This document shows, piece after piece, positions 13,111 to 23,161 of a stretch of DNA of 25,839 nucleotides; the stretch's first letter is position 1; every line of letters begins with the position of its first letter. Source of the DNA: Chloroflexota bacterium (GTDB taxonomy: Bacteria; Chloroflexota; Limnocylindria; Limnocylindrales; CSP1-4). Position numbers and translations under genes: made by a program. The DNA lies in assembly GCA_013698385.1 (NCBI GenBank), contig JACCVB010000047.1:1-25839 (forward strand), written 5' to 3'. The notes beneath the pieces were generated by a model. That model saw nothing but the letters and a program-made list of their open reading frames with translations. It was not told where the DNA came from and searched no databases.

Positions 13111-13613
13111 CGGGCGGGCTTTCCCTGGCGTCGAACGGGACCGCGGCGCCGGGAACGCGGCCGGGGCGGGATGACCGCGGACGGTGGCTCGTCCGGTACG
13201 TCGCCTTCGTGGCGAACCCGTGGCACAGGTGTCGGCAGCGTCTCACCCAGGGCCAGGTCCTCGCCGCGGGGCACGCCCGTCTCCAACTCGTCCAGCAGTC
13301 GCAGGACTCGAGTCCCGCGCTCCGCCGTGTCGTCCAGTTCCACGTGCAGGTCCGGGATGCGCCGGATGCGCAGGGTCTTGCCCAGCTCGTGGCGAACGAA
13401 CGGCATCGCCCGCGAAAGGGCGCTGATCGTCGCCCGGCGTTCGTCGGGCTGGCCGATGACGCTGACCCAGACCCGGGCGTGGCTCAGGTCCCGGGTCGTC
13501 TCCACTCGGGTGATCGTCGCGAACCCGATCCTGGGATCGGCCACCTCCCGGGCGACGATCGCCCCGATCTCCTGGCGCAGCAGTTCATCGACCCGCGCGG
13601 TCCGCTGCCTCAT
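13107..13613 (-). CDS. rbfA: Ribosome-binding factor A
   Basis: KH-fold factor for 30S maturation, needed for processing of the 16S 5' end. It has 168 residues from the ATG at 13613; a longer open frame upstream lies inside infB. Family features are RVDELLRQEIGAIV, DPRIGFATITRVETTRDLSHARVWVSV and the central LRIRRIPDLHVELDDT. After about residue 118 comes an Arg/Pro-rich tail of about 50 residues ending in RRRGPVRRQGKPAR, beyond the usual RbfA core. The Shine-Dalgarno is weak, so coupling to infB (28 nt upstream) is likely. The stop overlaps the nrnA start. Confidence 0.94.
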   Translation of the reverse strand: MRQRTARVDELLRQEIGAIVAREVADPRIGFATITRVETTRDLSHARVWVSVIGQPDERRATISALSRAMPFVRHELGKTLRIRRIPDLHVELDDTAERGTRVLRLLDELETGVPRGEDLALGETLPTPVPRVRHEGDVPDEPPSAVIPPRPRSRRRGPVRRQGKPAR

Positions 13614-13641
13614 CGAGGCACGACCGACCGTGATCGACCGG

Positions 13642-15529
<1,888 letters not shown>

Positions 15530-15543
<14 letters not shown>

Positions 15544-15829
15544 GGGCTCCTCCTTCGATGTCGTGTGTGATGGTGCCGGCTCCCGTGGCGACGGCCTCGC
15601 GGAACGTCGCCGGGAGCGGGGTGCGGAGCGCCCGGGTCAGGGCGCCCTTCTGGATGGCACTGGTGAGACAGTCGGTCGCCCGACAGACGTACGCGCCGCG
15701 ACCGGCCAGTCGACCGGTGTCATCGACGACGATCGAACCGTCCGGCGTCCGGACGATGCGCTGCAGCTCCCGCTTGGGGCGCGCCGTGCGGCACGTGACG
15801 CAGGTCCGGATCGGGACGGATCGAGTCAC
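15530..15829 (-). CDS. ylxR: YlxR family RNA-binding protein (RNase P modulator)
   Basis: Small protein of the nusA-infB operon; family members bind RNA and have been linked to RNase P modulation. It has 99 residues. Family motif: RTCVTCRTARPKRELQRIVR (8-27), then DDTGRLAGRGAYVC and a following CLTSAIQKGAL. The cysteines C10, C13 and two in the GAYVC...C stretch could form a metal-binding or structural set. The GTG start is 5 nt after the nusA stop, and GGAGG lies 13 nt upstream inside nusA. The L7Ae-like ylxQ that often follows is absent; infB comes next directly. Confidence 0.92.
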
Positions 15830-15834
15830 CGCGA

Positions 15835-17256
15835 CTACGACGCCACCTCCTCGGTGGGGGCTTCGGCAGCGGCAGACTTCCTCGTGGCGCGCGCGGGCTT
15901 CACTGCCGCGGCCGGCTTGGCCGCAGTCGACTTGGCCACAGTCGACTTGGCCGGGGCAGCGCGTTTCGTGGCTGCGGGCTTGGCGTCAGCTGCGGGCTTG
16001 GCGGCGGCTTCGGGCTTGGCGTCAGCGGCGGCCTTCTTCGTGGCCGCAGCCGGTTTGACGGCGGAGGCCTTCGTGGCTCGCTTCGGTTTCGCGTCGGGGG
16101 CCGCGTCGGCCGCCGGGGCATCAGCCGCGGGATCGACCGGCGCCACGGCCTCCACGACCGCAGGCGCTTCGGCTGTGGGCGCATCGACTTCGGGCGGTGC
16201 ATCGGCGGCTGCCTTCGCCTCGGCCACGGAGACGTCGCTCCGGATATCGATGCGCCAGCCGGTCAGCCGCGCCGCGAGGCGGGCGTTCTGTCCTTCGCGT
16301 CCGATGGCCAGCGACAGCATCCGCTCGGGAACGGTCACGTTGGCGATCCGATGCTCCTCGTCGATATCGACCGAGAGGACCTGCGCCGGGCTGAGCGCGT
16401 TGGCCACGAAGACCCCGGCATCGTCGCTCCACGGGATGACGTCGATCTTCTCCCCGGCAAGTTCGGCCACGACCGCTTGCACCCGAGCGCCGCGCTGGCC
16501 GACGGTCGCGCCGACCGGATCGAGACCCTCCTGGCGCGAGGCGACGGCGACCTTGGATCGGCTGCCGGCTTCGCGGGCGATGGCCTTGATCTCGACCGTG
16601 CCGCTGTGGATCTCTGGGACCTCGAGCTCGAACAGGCGGCGCAGGAAGCCCTTGTGGCTTCGACTGACGAAGATCTCCGGGCCGCGCACCGTGCGCCGCA
16701 CCTCGAGCACGAAGGCCTTGACGTTCTGGCCGATCCGGTAATGCTCGAGGGTGCTCTGCTCCTTGGTCTCCAGGATGGCTTCCACGTTCTTGCCGGCGTC
16801 GAGGATGATCGCGCGCGGTTCGACCCGGTTGACGGTGCCGTTGATGAGTTCACCCTCACGGCTGGCGAACTGGTCGAAGACCTGGTCGCGCTCGACTTCG
16901 CGGATGCGCTGCAGGACGATCTGCTTGGCGGTCTGCGCGCCGATCCGACCGAACACGTCGCCATCGAGCTGCTCGGTCTCGACCATCGCGCCGACGCTCG
17001 CAGCTGGATCGTGCGTGCGAGCCGCGTCAAGCGTGATCTCGGTCAGCTCGTCCTCCACCTCGTCGACGACTCGCCGGGCTCGAAAGACGCGGATCTTCCC
17101 GGTCTCGGCATCGATCCGAACCTGGATGTCCTCATCGCCGGCGACGCGACGATAGGCGGACTGGATGCCATCCTCGACGGCTCCGATCAGCTGCTCTCGG
17201 GAGACCTGCTTCTCAGCGTTGAGCTGGAGGAGGGCGCCCACGAAATCTCGACTCAT
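15835..17256 (-). CDS. nusA: Transcription termination/antitermination factor NusA with basic Ala/Lys/Pro tail
   Basis: RNA polymerase-bound factor that modulates pausing, intrinsic termination and antitermination. It has 473 residues. N-terminal RNAP-binding domain about 1-130, S1 about 135-200 (GTVNRVEPRAIILD, EIFVSRSHKGFLRRLFE), KH1 about 210-275 (DPVGATVGQRGARVQAV) and KH2 about 280-345 (MLSLAIGREGQNARLAA). From about 345 to the end is a roughly 130-residue low-complexity tail, first acidic/Pro/Ala, then rich in Lys-Pro-Ala as in histone H1 or AlgP-like proteins. GAGGAGG lies 6 nt before the ATG. It is the first gene after the 17298-17323 terminator; rimP is not upstream. Confidence 0.96.
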   Translation of the reverse strand: MSRDFVGALLQLNAEKQVSREQLIGAVEDGIQSAYRRVAGDEDIQVRIDAETGKIRVFRARRVVDEVEDELTEITLDAARTHDPAASVGAMVETEQLDGDVFGRIGAQTAKQIVLQRIREVERDQVFDQFASREGELINGTVNRVEPRAIILDAGKNVEAILETKEQSTLEHYRIGQNVKAFVLEVRRTVRGPEIFVSRSHKGFLRRLFELEVPEIHSGTVEIKAIAREAGSRSKVAVASRQEGLDPVGATVGQRGARVQAVVAELAGEKIDVIPWSDDAGVFVANALSPAQVLSVDIDEEHRIANVTVPERMLSLAIGREGQNARLAARLTGWRIDIRSDVSVAEAKAAADAPPEVDAPTAEAPAVVEAVAPVDPAADAPAADAAPDAKPKRATKASAVKPAAATKKAAADAKPEAAAKPAADAKPAATKRAAPAKSTVAKSTAAKPAAAVKPARATRKSAAAEAPTEEVAS

Positions 17257-17297
17257 CTTCGCCTCCTCTGGTTGGTGTGATCGGGGCCACGGGTCCG

Positions 17298-17323
17298 AAA
17301 AAAAACGTGGGGGTCACCCACGT
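17298..17323 (-). terminator. Intrinsic terminator / candidate nusA leader attenuator
   Basis: On the minus strand a perfect 7-bp stem ACGTGGG/CCCACGT with a 5-nt loop runs straight into eight T residues. It lies between ispG and nusA, 42 nt upstream of the nusA ATG and downstream of the candidate promoter at 17351-17380. It may end the rpsB-ispG operon, attenuate nusA, or both. Confidence 0.88.
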
Positions 17324-17350
17324 CGCGGAGCGGCCGTTCAGTTGCACCGG

Positions 17351-17380
17351 ACTATACACCCGGATGGGTGGACGCCTCAA
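17351..17380 (-). promoter_or_regulatory. Candidate nusA operon promoter
   Basis: Minus-strand -35 TTGAGG (17375-17380, overlapping the ispG stop) and -10 TATAGT (17351-17356), spaced 18 nt. The predicted start near 17344 would put the hairpin-T8 terminator within the first 46 nt of the transcript. Confidence 0.55.
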
Positions 17381-18624
17381 ACGAGCGCGGGCACGCCCGG
17401 ATAGCGGCGCGCGACGTAGTCCTCCAGGATCTCGATGAACTCGGCCACGAGGCCCTCGCCGCGCAGGGTCCGGTCCAGCTTTCCGTCGATGAAGACGGGC
17501 GCCACCGGCTCCTCGAAGGTGCCCGGCAGGCTGATCCCGATGTCCGCGTGCTTGGACTCGCCCGGACCGTTGACGACGCAGCCCATGACCGCGACGCGCA
17601 GCTCCTCGGCACCCGGGTGGGACGCCTTCCACTCGGGCATCCGATCCTTGAGGTACTGCTGGATCTGTTGGGCCATCTCCTGGAAGAACGTGCTTGTCGT
17701 CCGGCCACAGCCGGGGCAGGCACTGACCTGGGGCAGGAACGAGCGCAAGCCCATCGACTGGAGGACCTGCTGGGCGACCTCCACCTCTCGTTCGCGCGGG
17801 GCGCCGGGTTCCGGCGTCAGCGAGACGCGGATGGTGTCGCCGATCCCCTCGTTGAGCAGGATCGCGAGGCCCGCTGTGGAGGCGATGATGCCCTTGTCGC
17901 CCATCCCGGCCTCGGTCAGGCCGAGGTGGAGCGGATAGTCGCAGCGAGCCGACAGGATCCGATAGACATCGACGAGGTCGCGCACCCCGCTGACCTTGGC
18001 GCTGATGATGATCCGGTCGTGGCGCATCCCCGTCTGTTCCGCGAGCTCGGCCGAGCGCAGGGCGGACTGGAGCATCGCCTCGATCATCACGTCCCGGGAA
18101 TCGCGCGGTTCGGGCAGGGCCGCGTTCTCGTCCATGAGCTCGGTCAGGATGGCCTGATCGAGCGAACCCCAGTTGACTCCGATCCGAACCGGCTTGTCGT
18201 TGTCCACCGCCACCCGGACGATCGTCGCGAAATGCTCGTCGTGCCGCTTGGCCCCGACGTTGCCGGGGTTGATCCGGTACTTGGCCAGCAGCGCCGCGGT
18301 CTCCGGGTAGTCCACGAGCAGCTTGTGGCCGTTGTAGTGGAAGTCGCCGATCACCGGAACGTCCACGCCCAGGTTGTCGCGAAGCTTGCGCATCATCTCC
18401 GGGACGGCGGCAGCCGCCTCGTCCGTGTTCACCGTGATCCGGACGAGCTGCGAGCCCGCGTGAGCGAGGCGAGCGACCTGGATCGCGGTCGCGTCGGCAT
18501 CCGCCGTATCCGTGTTCGTCATCGACTGGACGACGACCGGATGCGCGCTGCCCACAAGGACTCCCCCCACGTCCACGCTGACCGTGGGTCGGCGGCGCGG
18601 CCGGAGCTCATCCTGCGAGGCCAC
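17377..18624 (-). CDS. ispG: 4-hydroxy-3-methylbut-2-en-1-yl diphosphate synthase IspG
   Basis: [4Fe-4S] enzyme of the MEP pathway, converting MEcPP to HMBPP. It has 415 residues, the two-domain form without the central insert seen in plants. N-terminal TIM barrel: VGSAHPVVVQSMTNTDT, LVRITVNT, IGDFHYNGH, INPGNVG, RIGVNWGSLD and HLGLTEAG. The C-terminal iron-sulfur domain has CPGCGR and GCVVNGPGE, giving the three expected cysteine ligands. The GTG start is 3 nt after the rseP stop. Its neighbours dxr and rseP form the common dxr-rseP-ispG set. Confidence 0.97.
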   Translation of the reverse strand: MASQDELRPRRRPTVSVDVGGVLVGSAHPVVVQSMTNTDTADADATAIQVARLAHAGSQLVRITVNTDEAAAAVPEMMRKLRDNLGVDVPVIGDFHYNGHKLLVDYPETAALLAKYRINPGNVGAKRHDEHFATIVRVAVDNDKPVRIGVNWGSLDQAILTELMDENAALPEPRDSRDVMIEAMLQSALRSAELAEQTGMRHDRIIISAKVSGVRDLVDVYRILSARCDYPLHLGLTEAGMGDKGIIASTAGLAILLNEGIGDTIRVSLTPEPGAPREREVEVAQQVLQSMGLRSFLPQVSACPGCGRTTSTFFQEMAQQIQQYLKDRMPEWKASHPGAEELRVAVMGCVVNGPGESKHADIGISLPGTFEEPVAPVFIDGKLDRTLRGEGLVAEFIEILEDYVARRYPGVPALV

Positions 18625-18627
18625 GGG

Positions 18628-19725
18628 TCAGGAGCCTCCGCCGAGCCCGCGCACGATGTCGAACCCGGTGATCCAGATGAGGAACGCGAACAGGAAGACG
18701 AAGCCCACGAGGTAGGTCATCTGTTCCGCCCGCAGGCTGATCCGTGAGCCGAACACGCGCCTGAGGACGATCATCAGCATCCGTCCGCCATCGAGCGGCG
18801 GGAAAGGCAGGATGTTCACCACGGCGAGATTGGCGGACAGGATGCCGGCCACGTACAGCGTCACGATCGGGCCGAGTTGCCAGAAGACATCGCCGACCTG
18901 GGTCGCGATGCCGACCGGACCGGCCACGGGCGGCGCCTCCGTGGGGCGATTGATGATCGCATCGGCGAGGGTGCCCAGACCACCCACGATCAGGCCGAGC
19001 GCCTGGCCGGTCCGCTGCGCGCCGATGGCGACCGCCTCGGCCGGGCTGTAGCCGATGGCCACGTCCGTCGTGATCGGGGTCATCCGCTCGATCCCGAGGG
19101 CGCCCCGACCCGCGTCGATCGAGGCCTGATCGCGCAATGTCACCGGAACGATGTCGTAGCGACCATCCGTGCGCTGGATGCCGAGCTCGATCCGCTCGCC
19201 CGCGCGGGTCCGCAGGTCCCCGAGCAGGGACTGGCCATCGAAGGCGCCGTAGTAGCCACCGTCGATGTTGATGATCGCGTCGCCCGGCTGGAGCCCCGCC
19301 GCGGACGCCGGCGAATCCGCCTGGACCCCGCCGATCCGGACGCCGAGGGTCGGATCGCCGCCGAGGGCGATGGCGGTGAAGATGACGAACGCGAGGAGCA
19401 CGTTCATGGCCACGCCTGCGAGCAGGATGGCAAGCTTGATGGGCAAGGGCTGGACCGAGAACGAGCGCGGATCGTCGGCCGCGTCGCCGTCCTCACCCTC
19501 GAGCTTCACGAAGCCACCGATCGGCAGCCAGTTGAGGGTGTAGATCGTCTCGCCCTTGTTGCGCAGGACCTTCGCCCGGGGCGGGAAGCCGATCCCGAAT
19601 TCGAGCACGCGGACCCGGGCCAGGCGGGCCGTCACGAAGTGGCCGAGCTCATGGATGACGACGAGCGCCCCGAGGATGCCCAGGAACAGGACGACCGTGA
19701 TGATCGACTGGATGAAGCCGGTCAT
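18628..19725 (-). CDS. rseP: Site-2 intramembrane metalloprotease RseP
   Basis: Membrane zinc protease that cleaves transmembrane anti-sigma factors or signal peptides. It has 365 residues. The first membrane segment contains HELGH with H25, E26 and H29. GFPPR and PIGGFVKLEGED follow, then a second membrane segment at about 97-120. A single PDZ domain spans about 125-200 (ADSPASAAGLQPGDAIINID). GPVGI is at 269-273, and the third zinc ligand is in NILPFPPLDGG with D312. A final membrane segment lies at about 337-354. The ATG overlaps the dxr stop by 4 nt. The substrate is not deducible here. Confidence 0.95.
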   Translation of the reverse strand: MTGFIQSIITVVLFLGILGALVVIHELGHFVTARLARVRVLEFGIGFPPRAKVLRNKGETIYTLNWLPIGGFVKLEGEDGDAADDPRSFSVQPLPIKLAILLAGVAMNVLLAFVIFTAIALGGDPTLGVRIGGVQADSPASAAGLQPGDAIINIDGGYYGAFDGQSLLGDLRTRAGERIELGIQRTDGRYDIVPVTLRDQASIDAGRGALGIERMTPITTDVAIGYSPAEAVAIGAQRTGQALGLIVGGLGTLADAIINRPTEAPPVAGPVGIATQVGDVFWQLGPIVTLYVAGILSANLAVVNILPFPPLDGGRMLMIVLRRVFGSRISLRAEQMTYLVGFVFLFAFLIWITGFDIVRGLGGGS

Positions 19726-20981
19726 CGGGCCGACCCTGGGAAGCCGGTCGCGAACGTCGCTTTGACCTCGGCCTCGAGCGCGACGAGGCCATCGACGTCG
19801 GGGTCGTCGGCACCATGACCGAAGCGCTCCACGGCGGCCTCGAGCAGTCGCGAGATGCCCGGGAAGTCCAGCGTGCCGTCAAGGAATCTCGCGACGGCGA
19901 CGTCGTCAGCGGCGATCAGTGCGGCCGAGGCGCGCGGTCCGGCGAGGCCCGCCTCGCGAGCGATGCGCAGGGCCGGGAACCGAACCGGATCCGGGGCACG
20001 GAAGTCGAGTCGGCCGGTCGCGATCAGGTCGGGCGGTGCCGCCGGAGAGGGCCGACGGTATGGGTAGGTCATGGCGTACTGGATGGGTAGTCGCATATCC
20101 GGGCTGCCCAACTGGGCCTTCAGGGAACCGTCGACGAAGCGGACGGCGGAGTGGACGACGCTCTGCGGGTGGATGACGACCTCGATCGCGTCGTAGTCGA
20201 CATCGTACAGCCAGTGCGCTTCGATGACCTCCAGGCCCTTGTTGGCGAGCGTCGCGGAATCGATCGTGATCTTGGCTCCCATGGTCCAGGTCGGGTGCTT
20301 CAGGGCTCGCTCCGGGGTGACCGTGGCGAGGTCTTCGAGCGTCGCGTCGAGGAACGGACCGCCCGATGCGGTCAGGATCAGGGCAGCGACGCTCGCCATG
20401 GATTCGCCGACGAGGCTCTGCCAGATGGCCGAGTGCTCCGAATCGATCGGGCGCAGCCAGGCGAGTGGGCTGGCGAAGGGGTCCACGCCGTCTCCGGGCT
20501 GGGCTGCCGCCACCATCGCGGCCAGCCGCCGGGCTTCCGGCATGACCAGGTGGCCGCCGGCGACGAGCGTCTCCTTGTTGGCCGTGGCCACGATCTTTCC
20601 GGCGCGCAGGGCGGACAGGATGGGTCGCAGGCTGACGACGCCGCCGGTCGCGACGACGACGAGATCCACGTCCTCGCGCGTGGCCATCGTCTCGAGGGCA
20701 TCCTCATCGCCGAGCAGCTCCGTCGTGTCCGGGAGGACGAGGTCGCGTCGAGCCTCGGCGTCGGCCAGGGCGACGACCCGGGGTTTGGCGGCGTGGACCT
20801 GGGCGGACAGCTCGCGGGCATCCCGCCCGGCCGCCAGCGCGACGACCCGGAACAGGTCCGGATGTGAGGCCAGCACGTCCATCGTCTGGCGCCCGATCGA
20901 GCCGGTCGAGCCAAGCAGGGCGACGCCCTGCGGCTCCCCGGCCCCAGCCTGTGCGTCGCGCCGGATCGGACGATCAGGCAA
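19722..20981 (-). CDS. dxr: 1-deoxy-D-xylulose 5-phosphate reductoisomerase
   Basis: Second step of the MEP isoprenoid pathway: NADPH-dependent isomeroreduction of DXP to MEP. It has 419 residues. The NADPH motif GSTGSIG is at 24-30. ATANKETLVAGG, the catalytic PIDSEHSAIWQSL, and TASGGPFLD with HPTWTMGAKITIDSATLANKGLEVIEAHWLY-type sequence follow, then the C-terminal helical domain. The start is TTG at 20981, overlapping cdsA by 8 nt. No ATG or GTG exists in frame between an upstream stop and the conserved core, so TTG is chosen by exclusion; there is no clear Shine-Dalgarno, consistent with coupling to cdsA. Confidence 0.95.
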   Translation of the reverse strand: MPDRPIRRDAQAGAGEPQGVALLGSTGSIGRQTMDVLASHPDLFRVVALAAGRDARELSAQVHAAKPRVVALADAEARRDLVLPDTTELLGDEDALETMATREDVDLVVVATGGVVSLRPILSALRAGKIVATANKETLVAGGHLVMPEARRLAAMVAAAQPGDGVDPFASPLAWLRPIDSEHSAIWQSLVGESMASVAALILTASGGPFLDATLEDLATVTPERALKHPTWTMGAKITIDSATLANKGLEVIEAHWLYDVDYDAIEVVIHPQSVVHSAVRFVDGSLKAQLGSPDMRLPIQYAMTYPYRRPSPAAPPDLIATGRLDFRAPDPVRFPALRIAREAGLAGPRASAALIAADDVAVARFLDGTLDFPGISRLLEAAVERFGHGADDPDVDGLVALEAEVKATFATGFPGSAR

Positions 20982-21801
20982 GGAACGCGACCACGTACAG
21001 CGTCATGACCGGTGCCGCGAACAGGAACGAGTCGACCCGGTCCAGCATCCCGCCATGACCCGGGATCAGGTCCCCGGAATCCTTGACGTCAGCCGCCCGC
21101 TTGAGCATCGACTCGGCGAGGTCCCCGGCCTGTGCCGCGAGGGCGACCAGCGGTCCGAGCGCCAGGGCGTGGATCGGAGCCTGACCGAGTGCCGCCAGAA
21201 GTGCGGCGACGACGACGGTCCCGCAAGCGATCCCGCCGACCAGTCCGGCATACGTCTTGGACGGCGAGATGTGGCTCAGGAACCTCGCTCGCCCGAACTG
21301 TCGGCCGACGAGATAGGCGCCGGTGTCGTACGACCAGACGGCGAGCAGCAGGAGCAGGATCCAGCCTCGTTCCGGCCCGAGCCCGGCCAGCGCAGAACCG
21401 GGCTGGATGGCCGGCGCTTCGTGACCCAGTCGGATCACGAAGGCCAGCAACGCGACATAGGTGGCCCCGAAACTCGTGGCCACCCAGGTGGTCAGGCCGA
21501 TCCGGGGATCGCGTTCCACGAACGAGGACGCGGCGACGAGGATGACCCCGATGGCGACGAGCAGCAGGCCGCTCCCTTCGAGGATCTCCGGAAAGGACGC
21601 TTCAAAGAGGAAAGCCAGGGCGAGGACGGTGCCCAGCGCGGCCCGGGTCGGGTGACCGGCCAGTCGCAGCAGCGCGAATGTCTCGCGGGCCACGAAGACG
21701 GTCACGATCGCGATGGCCGCCGCGAGGCCGAGACCACCCACCAGCACGACCCCGAGGAGGACCGGCACGAGCACGGCAGCACTGAGCGCTCGCTCGCGCA
21801 T
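20974..21801 (-). CDS. cdsA: Phosphatidate cytidylyltransferase (CDP-diglyceride synthase)
   Basis: Integral membrane enzyme making CDP-diacylglycerol for phospholipid synthesis. It has 275 residues from the ATG at 21801, giving MRERALSAAVLVPVLLG as the N-terminal membrane segment. A longer frame upstream would overlap uppS and adds Arg/Gly-rich sequence, so I prefer the ATG. Several hydrophobic segments follow. The C-terminal signature is present: ESMLKRAADVKDSGDLIPGH followed by GGMLDRVDS. The gap to uppS is 17 nt. The uppS-cdsA-dxr-rseP order is conserved in many bacteria. Confidence 0.94.
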   Translation of the reverse strand: MRERALSAAVLVPVLLGVVLVGGLGLAAAIAIVTVFVARETFALLRLAGHPTRAALGTVLALAFLFEASFPEILEGSGLLLVAIGVILVAASSFVERDPRIGLTTWVATSFGATYVALLAFVIRLGHEAPAIQPGSALAGLGPERGWILLLLLAVWSYDTGAYLVGRQFGRARFLSHISPSKTYAGLVGGIACGTVVVAALLAALGQAPIHALALGPLVALAAQAGDLAESMLKRAADVKDSGDLIPGHGGMLDRVDSFLFAAPVMTLYVVAFLA

Positions 21802-21818
21802 CCCGGGCGGCCCCGACC

Positions 21819-22604
21819 CTAGCGTCCGAACCGACGATGTCGCCGGGCGAACTCCAGGAGCGCCTGATCGAACGCTTCGGGGCCGAAGTCGGGCCACAGG
21901 GCGTCGCAGAAGTAGAACTCCGCGTAGGCCGACTGCCAGATCAGGAAGTTGGAGAGTCGTTGCTCGCCGCCCGTCCGGATGACGAGGTCGGGATCCGGCA
22001 GGCCGGCTGTGTAGAGCGCGCCGTCGATGGCCGCCTCGTCCACCTGGTCGGGCGGCAGACCCTGGGCCATCAGCCGCCGGACGGCGTCCACGAGCTCGGT
22101 CCGGCCGGCGTAGTTGAAGGCGATGTTGAGGACCAGGCGCCGGCCATCCGAGGTCGCGCCGAGCGCGCTGTCGATCGAAGTCCGGGTCTCGCCCGGCAGT
22201 TCATCGAGTCGACCGAGCAGGCGAACCTGGACGCCCTGGGCCTGGAGTTCGTCCGTCTCGCTCCGGATGGCACCCTCGAGCAGGCCGAACAGGCCGTTGA
22301 CCTCCTCGTCCGACCGAGCCCAGTTCTCCCGGCTGAAGGCGTACAGCGTCAGGACCGCGACGCCGCGTCGGACCGCGTGACGGAGCAGCTGGCGGATCGC
22401 CTCGACGCCGGCCGCGTGGCCTTCCAGTTCGGGCAGGTCGCGAGCCCGGGCCCAGCGGCGGTTCCCGTCCATGATGATCGCCACGTGCCGAGGCAGATCC
22501 TCCGCTGGTACGAGGGCCGGCGGCTCGCCGGCCGGCGTGGGGGTCGCCCGTTGATGCGCCGAGGGCGGCGCGTCGGTGGGTCGAGCCAGCGGTGCGCGGG
22601 CCAC
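21819..22604 (-). CDS. uppS: Isoprenyl (undecaprenyl) diphosphate synthase
   Basis: Cis-prenyltransferase that builds the polyprenyl carrier of cell-wall synthesis from IPP. It has 261 residues from a GTG overlapping the frr stop by 1 nt (TAGTG). The catalytic region is HVAIIMDGNRRWA with D46. TLYAFSRENWARS, NIAFNYAGRTELVDAVR, PDPDLVIRTGGEQRLSNFL and the C-terminal WQSAYAEFYF follow. A Pro/Ala-rich stretch of about 38 residues precedes the core, which may be a tail or indicate a later start, though no ATG lies between. Product chain length cannot be read from sequence by eye. Confidence 0.94.
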   Translation of the reverse strand: MARAPLARPTDAPPSAHQRATPTPAGEPPALVPAEDLPRHVAIIMDGNRRWARARDLPELEGHAAGVEAIRQLLRHAVRRGVAVLTLYAFSRENWARSDEEVNGLFGLLEGAIRSETDELQAQGVQVRLLGRLDELPGETRTSIDSALGATSDGRRLVLNIAFNYAGRTELVDAVRRLMAQGLPPDQVDEAAIDGALYTAGLPDPDLVIRTGGEQRLSNFLIWQSAYAEFYFCDALWPDFGPEAFDQALLEFARRHRRFGR

Positions 22605-23161
22605 TAGACCTCGAGGACCTCCTGCTCCTTGGCCTCGCCCCGGCGGTCGACCTCGGCGACGTGTCGATCGGTCGTCTTCTGGAGCTGGTCCAGGTGGCGA
22701 TGGGACTCGTCCGAGCCGACGGTGCCGTCGCGCTCTTCCTTCTTGAGCTGGTCCGCCGCGTCTCGCCTGACGTTGCGGATCTCCACCCGAGCCTCTTCCA
22801 TGCGCTTGTGGACGACCCGGACCAGGTCCTTGCGTCGTTCCTCGGTGAGCGGCGGGATATTCAGGCGCACGACGGTGCCGTCGACGTTCGGGGTCAGGCC
22901 GATGTCGCTCTTCGTGATCGCCTTCTCGATCGCGCCCAGGACGCCGCGGTCCCACGGCTGGATGACGATCTGGTGGGTCTCGGGCACGCTGATGCTGGCC
23001 AGCTGGTTGAGCGGGGTCTGCGTCCCGTAGTAATCGACCGTGATGCGCTCCACGAGCGAGGTCGATGCGCGTCCAGTCCGGATGCCCTGGAGGTCGCGTT
23101 CCATCGCCTCGATGGCCCGGGCCATCTTCTGGTCCGCGTCGGCGAGGATCTCGCTACTCAT
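22604..23161 (-). CDS. frr: Ribosome recycling factor
   Basis: Works with EF-G to split post-termination ribosomes. It has 185 residues from the ATG at 23161, the standard length. Typical sequence: MARAIEAMERDLQGIRTGRA, VDYYGTQTPLNQLASISVPE, IQPWD, AIEKAITKSDIGLTPNVDG, LNIPPLTEERRKDLV and RNVRRDA. The start overlaps the pyrH end by 8 nt, with GGAGG 9 nt upstream inside pyrH. The pyrH-frr pair after tsf is near universal. Confidence 0.97.
   Translation of the reverse strand: MSSEILADADQKMARAIEAMERDLQGIRTGRASTSLVERITVDYYGTQTPLNQLASISVPETHQIVIQPWDRGVLGAIEKAITKSDIGLTPNVDGTVVRLNIPPLTEERRKDLVRVVHKRMEEARVEIRNVRRDAADQLKKEERDGTVGSDESHRHLDQLQKTTDRHVAEVDRRGEAKEQEVLEV

Noticed and set aside
22605..22955. 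Longer N-terminus for UppS
   Set aside because: Would lie inside frr in another frame and has no homologous look; the GTG overlapping the frr stop is preferred.
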